Shown here in pieces: positions 5,719 to 13,816 of a stretch of 38,376 nucleotides of DNA; positions within the stretch are counted from its first letter, which is position 1, and each line of letters starts with the position of its first letter. A program made the translations under genes and the position numbers. Below the pieces are notes generated by a model. The model was given only the letters and a program-made list of their open reading frames with translations. It was not told the DNA's origin and searched no databases. Source of the stretch: an uncultured Acetatifactor sp. Lineage in GTDB: Bacteria > Bacillota > Clostridia > Lachnospirales > Lachnospiraceae. The stretch spans positions 1 to 38,376 of the forward strand of contig CAJUGL010000033.1 in assembly GCA_910586515.1 (NCBI GenBank). Direction: 5' to 3'.

Positions 5719-6296
5719 GGGTGTACAAGGCAACCAACGCGGACATGGACTGCACCATGGGAAGCGGAAGGTATCACTATGTCCTGGGTGTCCCGGCAAC
5801 GGCGGGGAACTCCAAGTGCGGCAGGGCAGGGCTCCATGCATGTGAGTATGTGCTGGACTGCACCGGGTACTATGGGCTGGGCGTCAGCAACCGTTTTTTC
5901 GTGGCGGAGGCTTCCGGGGATATTGCTGAGGATGGGGAAAATACCAGAATAGCCTGCACGGAGCTGACACTGGTGCAGGAACTGGATATCCGGGGGATTA
6001 CCGCCCACGCCATAATGTATATGGCGGAACATCCCAGGAGGGAAGGCTGGGAGAAGGAAGGATTCCTGCTGGAAGCGAAGCGGGACCGGGCGGAAGCAAG
6101 GCATTCCGGAGCCATAGCCATCGCCAGAGGAGAGCGCCCTCTGGTCAGGGGAACCGAAGGCGCCTGTCTTGGGCTGGTGCAGGAGGAAAACGGGGAAATT
6201 ACGGATGCCAGGCTCCTTACTGCAGGGCGCAGAGGCATAAAACCCCATACCTGGTATACCCTGGCGGACGGGATACCGCGGGAGGTGTCCGGATGA
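5715..6296 (+). CDS. DUF7666-type protein
   Basis: A 193-residue protein. The first 100 residues match the DUF7666 pattern as I know it: MRVYKATNADM..., then CGRAGLHACEYVLDCTGYY, then FFVAEASGDIAEDGENTRIA with a closing LVQELDI. The conserved GLHAC motif may be functional. The C-terminal part is a charged extension with no recognised domain. The function of the family is unknown to me. The start overlaps the previous stop as ATGA, and its own stop overlaps PcfJ in the same way, so the three are co-translated. Confidence 0.65.
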   Translation: MRVYKATNADMDCTMGSGRYHYVLGVPATAGNSKCGRAGLHACEYVLDCTGYYGLGVSNRFFVAEASGDIAEDGENTRIACTELTLVQELDIRGITAHAIMYMAEHPRREGWEKEGFLLEAKRDRAEARHSGAIAIARGERPLVRGTEGACLGLVQEENGEITDARLLTAGRRGIKPHTWYTLADGIPREVSG

Positions 6297-8398
6297 AACA
6301 CAAACTGATCGAAAAGCTTCCCTGCAAAAGGCCTGCGGGAATGGAGAAGAAAGACCCGGGAAAATATGTGGCGGCGCAGCTCTTTGACAGATACCTGATC
6401 CTTGATCTGTGGAGCGGCGGGGAATATAGGTGCAGGCATGTCACGGACACGGAGTCCGGGGAATATGCCACCTGTGATGCGGACGGCGGATGGACCCGGG
6501 AAAATGTGGAGAATGCCTTCGGCGACTACTGGCACATGCCGGACGAAGACCTGTTCAGGATAGCGAAGGAAGACAGAGAGCTGGTGCTGGAAACCCTTGG
6601 GGTACACTGGCGCTCCGATAACGTGTATGAACGGATAAGCCGCCTGGAATACAGCTATGCCCGCGAATGCCGGGAAAGGAAAGAAGAAAGGCGCATCCAG
6701 CGTGTCAGGGAACTGATGGACAGCGTTCCGGACCCGGGAAAACCGGTGTATGACTGGATCGCCGGAAAAGCGGCCGGGGATCTGCACTATGCCTTCTGGT
6801 ACAAGGAAGCCGGGGATTACAGCTGTACATCCTGCGGCGGCAGATTTGGGGAAGAGGCGGCCGGCGCCAGGCTGAAGCATAAAACCCAGGCATCCTGTCC
6901 CCTGTGCGGACAGAAGCTGAACGTGGAGAAGCGCCGGTGCAGCATCCGGACGAAGGCGCGCATGACGATGATCCACAGGCTGGATGAAAAGCGCGGCATA
7001 GAGCGTCATTTTACGGTGGCGGTCTGCTGGGAACGGGGGATGTGCAGGACAGTATCCCTCAGGGAGAACATCCGCTGCATGCTCCACAAGGGAACCTGGG
7101 GCCGGGATATCTGTGACCTGTATTACCTGCAGTATAATGAATGGGATAACCGGGGCAACCCGCAGAATCAGAGGTGGAAGCCGGGATACCTGTATCCGGA
7201 AGGTATCCGGGAGGGCCTGGAGAATACGGTTTACGGCAGATGGGCCGATGTTTTCTCCTGTATGGCATCCATGGGGATAAAGGCAAACTATAACAAGCTC
7301 CTGATCGAGGCGAGGGAATCATTTATCCAGATGGTGGAGTACCTGGCGAAAGGGCGTTTTTACCGGCTTCTGGAGGAAACGTCCGAGGAAGTGAGCTACA
7401 ACGGCGGATACGGAGATTACAACGTCCTGAATCCCATTGGGAAGGATATCCATGAAGTGCTGTACCTGTGGGACAGTCAGAAGATCAACCGGCTGCGTCA
7501 GGAGGACGGCGGCATTCACCTGCTGGAGTGGCTGCAGTGGTCAGACCGGGAAGGGAAAAAAATAGGCAGCGATATCCTTGCCTGGTATGAAAAAAACGGG
7601 ATATCCGGCAGGACATATGCCAAAAGCAGGGCATCACGCTACCTGTCCCCGGAACAGCTGATGCATTATATAGAACGGCAGAGGGAAGAGTCTTATTCCG
7701 GGGAAAAAAGGGCCTGGAGCATATTTGATTCCTACGAGGACTACCTGTCCATGGCGGAAAAGGAGGGAAAAGACCTGACGGACAGAATGGTCTGCCGCCC
7801 CAGGGAGTTAAAGCGGAGGCATGATGAACTTGTGGAGGAAAATCAGAAACGTCAGGAAGCCTTGCAGCTGCAGTCTGACCGGGACAGAGCCATGGAGGAA
7901 GCGGGGAAGATGGAGAAAAAGTATCCCGGCGCAGGGGCTGTCCTTGCGGGGATAAAGCCTAAATATGAGTATGAAGGGGAGAAGTTCCTTGTTTTGGTGC
8001 CGGAAAACTTTCTCGAGATCACAATGGAGGGGATGGCCCTGCACCACTGCGCCGGGACAACGGAGCGGTATTTTGACCGCATCCTGCAGCAAGAGACCTA
8101 TATCTGTTTCCTGCGGCGCAGAGAAGAGCCGGAGAAGCCGTTTTACACTATAGAGGTGGAGCCGGGAGGTACCATAAGGCAGCACCGGGGAATGTATGAC
8201 GAGGAGCCGTACATAGAGGAGGTAAAGCCCTTCCTGCGGGAGTGGCAGAAGGAGATCCGGAAGCGGATGGATAAGCAGGATCAGGCATACTCCAGGATCA
8301 GCGCGTTGAAACGGGAGCAGAATCTGGAGGAACTGAGACAGAAGGGCAACACCCGGGTGCTTGAGGCGCTGATGGAAGACCTGATGGAGGTGGTATGA
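6293..8398 (+). CDS. pcfJ: PcfJ-like protein
   Basis: A 701-residue protein of the PcfJ family, first named from conjugative plasmid pCF10. A CxxC pair (TSCGG...) with CPLCGQ around residues 178-203 forms a zinc ribbon. The family signature lies in the C-terminal region (about 570-650): MALHHCAGTTERYFDRI, then YICFLRRREEPEKPFYTIEV, then IRQHRGMYDEEPY. The HHCAGT motif looks catalytic or metal-binding, but no activity is established as far as I know. A charged helical stretch (REEQ-rich, about 500-545) links the halves. ATGA overlaps at both ends place it in the early block with the ParB-like gene. Confidence 0.85.
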   Translation: MKHKLIEKLPCKRPAGMEKKDPGKYVAAQLFDRYLILDLWSGGEYRCRHVTDTESGEYATCDADGGWTRENVENAFGDYWHMPDEDLFRIAKEDRELVLETLGVHWRSDNVYERISRLEYSYARECRERKEERRIQRVRELMDSVPDPGKPVYDWIAGKAAGDLHYAFWYKEAGDYSCTSCGGRFGEEAAGARLKHKTQASCPLCGQKLNVEKRRCSIRTKARMTMIHRLDEKRGIERHFTVAVCWERGMCRTVSLRENIRCMLHKGTWGRDICDLYYLQYNEWDNRGNPQNQRWKPGYLYPEGIREGLENTVYGRWADVFSCMASMGIKANYNKLLIEARESFIQMVEYLAKGRFYRLLEETSEEVSYNGGYGDYNVLNPIGKDIHEVLYLWDSQKINRLRQEDGGIHLLEWLQWSDREGKKIGSDILAWYEKNGISGRTYAKSRASRYLSPEQLMHYIERQREESYSGEKRAWSIFDSYEDYLSMAEKEGKDLTDRMVCRPRELKRRHDELVEENQKRQEALQLQSDRDRAMEEAGKMEKKYPGAGAVLAGIKPKYEYEGEKFLVLVPENFLEITMEGMALHHCAGTTERYFDRILQQETYICFLRRREEPEKPFYTIEVEPGGTIRQHRGMYDEEPYIEEVKPFLREWQKEIRKRMDKQDQAYSRISALKREQNLEELRQKGNTRVLEALMEDLMEVV

Positions 8399-9801
8399 TG
8401 GGAGATGTGGTAAGAATGTTCCATGGACAGAATGTCCGGGAGGATACCGTGGGCACGGAAGTCCTTGCCTTTGCAAAGTACCCGGACCTGGAGAAAGCGG
8501 CGGACCGTACTGCTGCCAAGATAAAGGAAGGATTTATGGAGATGGGCTATATCCTGAAAGTGGCCAGGGATACAGATATCCTTGCGGGTTCAGGCTATGG
8601 AAGCCATGAGGAATTTGCGGAGAAGCGCTACGGCCTGGACAAGGGCACTGTCTCCCGGTATATCCGGATTGTGGAGCGCTTTTCCGTGGGCGGCAGCAGC
8701 CATGTCCTGCAGGAGGGATATAAAAATATCGGGTTCGCCAAGCTGTCCCTGATGCTGCACATGCCGGACGCCATAACGGAGGAGATCACGGAGAGCTACA
8801 GCAAGCAGGAAGTGCAGGCCATCAAGGAAGAGATCGACGCGGAAAGGGCTGTCAGCGACATCGAGGTGGCCATAGAGGATGCGGAGATCCCGGAAGAGAA
8901 AAAGAAGGGAAGCCTGCTGGAACGCGCCCTGGGCCAGCTGGGAAAGGAACAGCCGCAGATCAGCAGGAAACTGTATGACGCCTGCCGGAAAGAGACAGGC
9001 CTGCTGCCAGTCATCCTGGAGATACTGGCGCCTCAGGGAGATGCCATTTACATGGTGCGGGTCCCGGGAGTGGGACGACTGATGATTTCCCTGTCCGGGG
9101 AATCCGCCAGCGTGACCAATGTCAGGAGCGGGGAGAAGGAAAGATATATCCCCGAAGATATTCGGAAGGCAGTCCTGGGGATGGTGCAGGAGGCCGGAAC
9201 GGAGGAATCACGGCAGCAGGAGTACGGGGAACTCCTGGACCCGGCAGGAGAGAGCCTTCCGGAGAGCGAGGGAGAGAGGTCTGATGAAAAAGAGGAAGCT
9301 GCGCAGCCGAAAGAAAAACGAAAAGACTCCAAAGTGGTGAAAGCGGCGCCGCCTAAATCTCCTGGAAAGAAAGCGGCTAAAGTTACAAGGGAAGAGGTTT
9401 GGCCGGAACCGAAGGAAGAGCCCCTTCCCGGCCAGATGGAAGTCATGGATTATCCGGAGGCAATACCGGATGCGCATTTTGAAGAGATCACGGAAGCTGT
9501 TCCCGCAGAGCTAGGCACAGAATATAGGAAAGAGATTCCGCCGCAGGAAAAGGCCCTGGAGGAGATGCCGCAGAATAGACCTTCAGAGGAATGGGCGGGC
9601 AGGGAAGGCTTCCAGGAAATCCTGAGGGAGGTGAACGGCTTTCTGGAGAGCCTTAGGAAAGCATTTGCCCTATGGGATGGGGTGTTGATCACCCTGGAAT
9701 TCCTGGAAAAGATCTATCCGGATGTAGTAAACCTGGCAGCAGTCATAGAAAAGCTGATGGATATCCGGATAAATAAGAAAGAAGGAAGCGGGAGGGTTTA
9801 G
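8395..9801 (+). CDS. ParB-like helix-turn-helix protein with long charged tail
   Basis: A 468-residue protein. Residues about 60-150 resemble the DNA-binding core of ParB/KorB proteins: HEEFAEKRYGLDKGTVSRYI as HTH, then FAKLSLMLHMPDAITEEI and SKQEVQAIKEEI. No ParB CTPase motif and no nuclease domain are visible. A long Glu/Lys/Pro-rich linker follows (about 280-390), then a C-terminal helical domain (LREVNGFLESLRKAFALWDG). ATG 8395 overlaps the PcfJ stop; ATG 8398 is better spaced from GGAGG and may be the true start. It could recognise the palindromic sites P1-P4; that link is inference. Confidence 0.65.
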   Translation: MMGDVVRMFHGQNVREDTVGTEVLAFAKYPDLEKAADRTAAKIKEGFMEMGYILKVARDTDILAGSGYGSHEEFAEKRYGLDKGTVSRYIRIVERFSVGGSSHVLQEGYKNIGFAKLSLMLHMPDAITEEITESYSKQEVQAIKEEIDAERAVSDIEVAIEDAEIPEEKKKGSLLERALGQLGKEQPQISRKLYDACRKETGLLPVILEILAPQGDAIYMVRVPGVGRLMISLSGESASVTNVRSGEKERYIPEDIRKAVLGMVQEAGTEESRQQEYGELLDPAGESLPESEGERSDEKEEAAQPKEKRKDSKVVKAAPPKSPGKKAAKVTREEVWPEPKEEPLPGQMEVMDYPEAIPDAHFEEITEAVPAELGTEYRKEIPPQEKALEEMPQNRPSEEWAGREGFQEILREVNGFLESLRKAFALWDGVLITLEFLEKIYPDVVNLAAVIEKLMDIRINKKEGSGRV

Positions 9802-9802
9802 G

Positions 9803-10129
9803 ATGTCGAAAAGTATTATGCAGGATAAAAGCCGGAGGACATGTTATCTGTGCATGCTCCTGAGGGGAGATGATGCTCCCCGGAGTAATCTGCAGGAGCA
9901 TCACGCCATGCCCGGCACGGCGAACAGGAAGCTCTCCGAGCACTACGGCCTGAAGGTATATCTTTGCCTGCAGCACCACACCCAGGGCCCGGAGGCCGTC
10001 CATCATAATATCCATCACCAGCGCCTGGTGCAGAGGAAGGCGCAGGAGGCTTTTGAGGCAAAGTATTCCCATGAAAAGTGGATGGAAGTTTTTGGGCGCA
10101 ATATTATTCAGCCTTTTGGGAAAAGTTGA
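9803..10129 (+). CDS. HNH-like zinc-binding protein
   Basis: A 108-residue protein with a treble-clef/HNH pattern: CYLC (Cys14, Cys17), QEHHAMPG (His33-His34), YLCLQHHTQGPEAVHHN (Cys55, His58-59, His67-68). Such folds are nucleases or structural DNA-binding proteins; His34 and the later His residues could form a His-Me finger site. Similar small proteins occur in early regions of Clostridia phages. It begins 1 base after the ParB-like stop, so coupling is certain. Nuclease activity is inference. Confidence 0.65.
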   Translation: MSKSIMQDKSRRTCYLCMLLRGDDAPRSNLQEHHAMPGTANRKLSEHYGLKVYLCLQHHTQGPEAVHHNIHHQRLVQRKAQEAFEAKYSHEKWMEVFGRNIIQPFGKS

Positions 10130-10227
10130 TACATCACGGTAACTGCAGTTTTTTGCAAGGGGGCATCAGCGGTGACAGGGCCGGTGTCCCCGGAAAGGAG
10201 GCGGCAGGGAGTGGAAAGGCGGGAAGC

Positions 10228-10428
10228 ATGGAGCGGGAACTTAAAAACAGGAAGTACGAGGATTACATAACAGCTGTATCCCTGCAGGCAGAGGCTGTGG
10301 GGCGCAGGGAACCGTATCATCTCACTTATCTGAAAAAGTATGGTGAGCGGAGCATGCCCGGGAGAAAGGCAGCAGGAAAGAATAGAGAAAGTATCCGGAT
10401 GGAGAACGGCACACAGGGCGGGAGGTGA
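10228..10428 (+). CDS. Small hypothetical early protein
   Basis: A 66-residue, very basic protein (MERELKNRKYEDYITAVSLQ at the N-terminus, GRKAAGKNRES near the end). No family recognised. ATG 10228 is 26 bases after the clearest site AAAGGAGG and has only GGCGGGAAGC next to it, so the start is uncertain. Bases 10130-10227 hold no convincing gene, only a small palindrome AACTGCAGTT near 10141. Confidence 0.5.
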   Translation: MERELKNRKYEDYITAVSLQAEAVGRREPYHLTYLKKYGERSMPGRKAAGKNRESIRMENGTQGGR

Positions 10429-10464
10429 TATAAATGCCGGAAGGGAAGAACAGATAAAGGGGGG

Positions 10465-11265
10465 ATGACATTGAATTATCTGGCAGAGATATTAGCCTTT
10501 GAACAATGGATCGAAACTCACTACCTGCCGATCCTGCCACAGCTGCTCTGGTACAAACTGCTGTACCTGTGCAACAGATCCGGGTGGAGCGAGTGGGTGA
10601 CAGTAGATAACCTGCGTTTGATGGCAACCACGCAAATGAGCCGTGAAGCTACCTTGATAAAGGCGAGAGACGAACTCATCAAAGCGGGGCTGATCGAATA
10701 CCAGAAGGGGAAGAAGGGAAGTCCGAACCGCTACCGGATGATTTTCCTTGCAGAAAAAAACACTTTCAAAAGCGTAGTACAAAACGCAGTAAAAAAAGCA
10801 GTAGAAAGCGAAGCAGAAAAAGCAGTACAACCAGTAGTAAAAGGAGCAGCAGAAAGCGCAGACATAGATAAACAAAAACAAAACAAAAGAGAGAGACCCC
10901 CTGCTGCCCCCATTGAACTGTTCGGGGAATTCTGTGAGGCATATCCGAAAAAGGCATTCGGCCGTCCTGCGGCAGAGTATGCCTACTGCAGGGTGCTGAG
11001 GGAGGACTGCCTGATCACCGAGAAGGACCTGGTGGCAGCAGCCGTCAACTATGCGGAGGCGGTCAGGCTCCTTGGCAGGACAGAGAAATACATCCGTAAC
11101 CCGGAGTCTTTTTTGACGGATAATTTTTTTGTCAGTTATCTGCCGGGGCAGTATAAGAGGCCGGAAGGGGATGGGAAGAAAAGGCAAAAAAAGAACAGCT
11201 TTAACCAGTTTGCGCAGAATGAGTATGATTTTGCGGCACTGGAGGATGAGCTTGTGAGTAATTGA
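10465..11265 (+). CDS. DnaD-like phage replication initiator (replisome organiser)
   Basis: A 266-residue protein with an N-terminal winged helix (LPQLLWYKLLYLCNRSGWSE; then MATTQMSREATLIKARDELI and GLIEYQKGKKG), the usual DNA-binding domain of phage replisome organisers. A low-complexity linker (KAVESEAEKAVQPVVKGA, about residues 105-140) leads to a C-terminal domain (FGEFCEAYPKKAFGRPAAEY; IRNPESFLTDNFF) of the DnaD/replication-protein type that recruits the helicase loader. No helicase loader or helicase gene is visible in the window, so the host proteins would be recruited. Start ATG 10465 after AAGGGGGG. The A-rich linker DNA may contain the origin. Confidence 0.75.
   Translation: MTLNYLAEILAFEQWIETHYLPILPQLLWYKLLYLCNRSGWSEWVTVDNLRLMATTQMSREATLIKARDELIKAGLIEYQKGKKGSPNRYRMIFLAEKNTFKSVVQNAVKKAVESEAEKAVQPVVKGAAESADIDKQKQNKRERPPAAPIELFGEFCEAYPKKAFGRPAAEYAYCRVLREDCLITEKDLVAAAVNYAEAVRLLGRTEKYIRNPESFLTDNFFVSYLPGQYKRPEGDGKKRQKKNSFNQFAQNEYDFAALEDELVSN
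10755..10890. repeat. A-rich repeated tract inside the initiator gene, candidate replication origin
   Basis: About 135 bases strongly biased to A on the plus strand, with recurring units close to AAAGCAGTA or ACGCAGTA (for example around 10782, 10794, 10821). The encoded peptide is a low-complexity linker, so the DNA is free to serve as binding or unwinding repeats. Many phages carry their origin inside the initiator gene; assignment here is inference. Confidence 0.4.
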
Positions 11266-11283
11266 GAGGAAAGGTAAAAGGGA

Positions 11284-12039
11284 ATGGAAAGCTTTGAACG
11301 AAAAATCATTAATACAGCAAATGAAAAATTGAACGACGGAACTGTGGAGAAGCTTGTGGGCCAGTATATAGAGAAAGGTGTGTCGGACGCGCTCAGCAAC
11401 GTGTTTTCCTATGGCGGGGAGGGAAAGAAGCTGATCGAGAAAAAGCTGAGTGAAACCATGATCCCGGCGATTGAAAAGCATGATTTCAACCAGTACCTCA
11501 CAAAGCTGGATACGGTACTGACGGAAATTGTAAATTCTACAAGCCTCGCAGACAATAAAGAGATACTGGAAAACTTTAAAGGCCTGATGAAAGAGCAGGA
11601 AATGAAAGAGATTAAACTGTCGGAGATATTCAGGCAGTACTGCAGACATGTAGAAGAGAATGTCGATACGAATGATCTGGAGGCTTGCTGTGATGATGGG
11701 GAACCTTATTACGAGCATGTTACCGCACGGCTGGAAGTGGAGCATGAGGAGAAGGGATGGTTTAAGTCTGATTATGATAACTGTATTGTCAGGCTTATCT
11801 GCGACGAAGATGAGGACTTGAACTGTCAGCTTAAACTGTACAAGCATAAAAATAAAGACAGGTGGAGGCTGCTGAACTACGGCGATTCGGTTGATATTTC
11901 TTCTTTGGGCTGGCTAAGCGGCTTTAAAGTATTCCTGATGACCTTGTACAGAGCGTTTACAGAGATAGTTCTGGATGTGGAGAGTGACAGTGATGATGAT
12001 ATAGAGCCGGAAGAAAAGCCGGAGTGGGAGTTAAGATGA
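11284..12039 (+). CDS. Hypothetical early protein
   Basis: A 251-residue acidic protein without recognised family. An N-terminal amphipathic helix region (FERKIINTANEKLNDGTVEK; IEKGVSDALSNVF) is followed by a helical middle and a beta-rich acidic C-terminal half (YYEHVTARLEVEHEEKGWFK; CIVRLICDEDEDLNCQLKLY), ending in a poly-acidic tail (SDSDDDIEPEEKPEWE). It lacks signal peptide or membrane segments. It sits 18 bases after the initiator gene with GAGAGGAAAGGTAAAAGG as its site, so it may work in replication; that is only context. Confidence 0.7.
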   Translation: MESFERKIINTANEKLNDGTVEKLVGQYIEKGVSDALSNVFSYGGEGKKLIEKKLSETMIPAIEKHDFNQYLTKLDTVLTEIVNSTSLADNKEILENFKGLMKEQEMKEIKLSEIFRQYCRHVEENVDTNDLEACCDDGEPYYEHVTARLEVEHEEKGWFKSDYDNCIVRLICDEDEDLNCQLKLYKHKNKDRWRLLNYGDSVDISSLGWLSGFKVFLMTLYRAFTEIVLDVESDSDDDIEPEEKPEWELR

Positions 12040-12081
12040 GAGCGGGCAGCTGAGGTTTGCGTAGGAAGGAGGTGCAGCGGA

Positions 12082-12405
12082 ATGGTTAGGCTTACGGAAA
12101 AAGATGAGTCCGGCATGTGGCAGTTTAAAGGGATTCCCTGGGAAAGACTTCTGGCAGGGGAGACGATCACAAAAGAAACAAGTCAGCTCCTGTATTTGTG
12201 CCTGTGCAAGCTAAAGGATTATGAGGACAGCGGAATGAACCCGGACCGGGTAGAGAATCTGAAGTGCGAAGCGGAAGCTATGGCGGCGCAGGTATGCGAT
12301 AAGCTGTGCCGGCATCCGTGGGAGATAGCGGAGCAGGAAGAGTTGGATGAAGTTTGTGAAGGATGCCCGATTAATGCATATGTGAGCGCTTTTATGAGTA
12401 GCTGA
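12082..12405 (+). CDS. Conserved small phage protein with Cys-rich C-terminus
   Basis: A 107-residue protein. The middle carries LKDYEDSGMNPDRVENL, a motif very common in small proteins of Firmicutes phages. The C-terminus has VCDKLCRHPWEIAEQEELDE followed by CEGCPIN, a CxxxC/CxxC arrangement that could bind zinc or an iron-sulfur cluster. GGAAGGAGGTGCAGCGGA precedes ATG 12082. Function unknown. Confidence 0.7.
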   Translation: MVRLTEKDESGMWQFKGIPWERLLAGETITKETSQLLYLCLCKLKDYEDSGMNPDRVENLKCEAEAMAAQVCDKLCRHPWEIAEQEELDEVCEGCPINAYVSAFMSS

Positions 12406-12417
12406 GGAGGTGGTGGT

Positions 12418-12468
12418 GTGGAGAAGTATCTGTTCGGTCCCCGGGAGTTTAAGAACCGGATGGACTGA
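12418..12468 (+). CDS. Very short ORF with good ribosome binding site
   Basis: GTG 12418 follows GAGGAGGTGGTG at good spacing and encodes only 16 residues (MEKYLFGPREFKNRMD) before TGA. It is either a real micropeptide, a leader for the ASCH gene, or the remnant of a gene whose 3' part was lost. Bases 12469-12533 hold only palindrome P3 and the next ribosome binding site. Confidence 0.3.
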   Translation: MEKYLFGPREFKNRMD

Positions 12469-12483
12469 GGGGCGGGTACGGAA

Positions 12484-12499
12484 GTTGCACCGGTGCAAC
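12484..12499. repeat. Palindromic pre-RBS site P3 (16-bp perfect palindrome)
   Basis: GTTGCACCGGTGCAAC, identical to the core of P2. Short flanking TACG/CGTA segments extend it imperfectly. It is non-coding here and is followed by GTAAGAAAGGAG before the ASCH gene, the same arrangement as at P2. Confidence 0.85.
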
Positions 12500-12533
12500 C
12501 GTAAGAAAGGAGACAGGGAAGGGAGTGGAGTAA

Positions 12534-13271
12534 ATGAGTAGGATATTGCCGATTCTTTTCAACGGAGACATGGTACGGACGATCCTGGAGGGCAGGAAGT
12601 CGGTTACGCGGAGGATTGTGAGATACAGATACAGCAATACTGAAATGAAGATGCACACAGATAAGTATGGAACCAGGCTCATAGAGATTCAGTCAGATGT
12701 GGAGGGAGAAACCTATGGAAAAAATCCTGACGGCTCTACATGGCATAAACTGCGTGGATATATAGAAAAGAATCCGCCATATGGGAAAGGGGATATTCTG
12801 TATGTCCGGGAGACATGGGCATTCATTTCCTGTGCTGGCTGTAATGGGGATTATATCCGGGACGGAGGGCCATTAAACTGTTACGACTATCAAGCAGTTG
12901 AATATGATGATGGTAACACCATATCCGATGGGTGCTTCCTGTACAGGGCTGACTGCAAAACTCTGGAACACATTACCTGGCACCCCTCTATCCACATGCC
13001 GAAGCAGGCCGCCCGCATCTGGCTTAAGGTCACGGATGTGCGGGTGGAGCGTCTGCAGGAAATTGATGAGCGTGGCGGAAGAAGGGAAGGGTTTGTCAAC
13101 GATATATGCTTAACAGACGGGACTGGAAAGAGTGCGGCTAAACATTTTGCAGACCTTTGGGATTCAACCATCAAAAAGTCAGACTTGAACAGGTATGGCT
13201 GGGATGCTAATCCCTGGGTATGGGTGATAGAGTTTGAGCGGTGCAGGAGGCCGAAAGGAGGATCAGAATAA
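12534..13271 (+). CDS. ASCH-domain phage protein
   Basis: A 245-residue protein opening with the ASCH-type motif ILPILFNGDMVRTILEGRKS followed by VTRRIV, the start of a PUA-like beta-barrel that binds RNA or modified nucleosides. Middle residues YGKGDILYVRETWAF and the later WLKVTDVRVERLQEI complete the fold, and the end NPWVWVIEFER is typical. A long insertion (about residues 85-140) separates the strands. Proteins like this are common in phage early regions; the ligand is unknown. Palindrome P3 lies just upstream. Confidence 0.8.
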   Translation: MSRILPILFNGDMVRTILEGRKSVTRRIVRYRYSNTEMKMHTDKYGTRLIEIQSDVEGETYGKNPDGSTWHKLRGYIEKNPPYGKGDILYVRETWAFISCAGCNGDYIRDGGPLNCYDYQAVEYDDGNTISDGCFLYRADCKTLEHITWHPSIHMPKQAARIWLKVTDVRVERLQEIDERGGRREGFVNDICLTDGTGKSAAKHFADLWDSTIKKSDLNRYGWDANPWVWVIEFERCRRPKGGSE

Positions 13272-13381
13272 AAGCAGTACTGGTGATGGAGATGCCGGAG
13301 AACTGCCTGGAGTACCCGTGTGATGATGTATGTGGGGAAAGCTGCCAGGTGATGGATGGGATTGTGGAGGGAAAGGAAAAT
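13268..13381 (+). pseudogene. Decayed small gene, start codon ATA, fused to the next gene
   Basis: AGGAGG (13257-13262) is followed at normal spacing by ATA-AAA-GCA-GTA, reading IKAVLVMEMPENCLEYPCDD, then VCGESCQVMDG. Phage proteins of a known type begin MKAVLV-MPxxCxxCP, so ATG seems to have become ATA. Instead of a stop, the frame runs straight into the following gene. It may still be translated from ATG 13286 as an N-terminal extension. Confidence 0.45.
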
Positions 13382-13816
13382 ATGGAGAGATTGACAAAGT
13401 ATTCAAACGACCTTATACGAAACAAGGCGGTTAATATTCTCCGCAAACTGGATAGCGAAAATGGATTAGATGGTGATGAATTGGCGCTTATCAGTTCGTT
13501 TTGCTTAATAGAACGTGTGGAGAATAAGCAATTAAAGAAATATGAGGACTTAGAGGAACAAGGGAAACTGCTGAAACTGCCTTGCAAATTAGGTGATATA
13601 ACATTCTGGACTTCTGATGAAGATGATGAGGAAAATAAAATTCCGACAGTAAGAGAGAATACACCTATTGTTGGGATTGCCGTACAGGAAGATGGTTTTT
13701 ATATACTTTTCGATGGAGACAACGAATATCAAAAGGTTGGGGAAAGATGGGCTTTCCTCACCAGAGAAGACGCCGAAGCCGCATTGAAAGAATTGGAGAG
13801 GGGTAAGGGAGAATGA
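13382..13816 (+). CDS. Hypothetical early protein
   Basis: A 144-residue acidic protein with no recognised function. It begins MERLTKYSNDLI, has helical LKKYEDLEEQGKLLKLPC, and then a small beta domain (ITFWTSDEDDEENKIPTVRE; GFYILFDGDNEYQKVGERW), as in many phage proteins with a LPCKxGD motif. I chose ATG 13382 because GGAGGGAAAGGAAAAT lies directly upstream; the frame is open further upstream into the decayed gene. The stop overlaps the next start by ATGA. Confidence 0.65.
   Translation: MERLTKYSNDLIRNKAVNILRKLDSENGLDGDELALISSFCLIERVENKQLKKYEDLEEQGKLLKLPCKLGDITFWTSDEDDEENKIPTVRENTPIVGIAVQEDGFYILFDGDNEYQKVGERWAFLTREDAEAALKELERGKGE

Noticed and set aside
5870..7087. 405-codon leftward ORF
   Set aside because: It lies antisense to the DUF7666 and PcfJ genes, which have family motifs and coupled starts; its sequence is Pro/Arg/Ser-rich as expected from the reverse of GC-biased coding DNA.
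8395..9801. True ParB partition protein
   Set aside because: No CTP-binding GxxR motif, no ParA partner gene and a long charged tail; only the helix-turn-helix core is ParB-like.
10492..11847. 451-codon leftward ORF
   Set aside because: Antisense shadow of the replication initiator and the following gene; no domain and no ribosome binding site.
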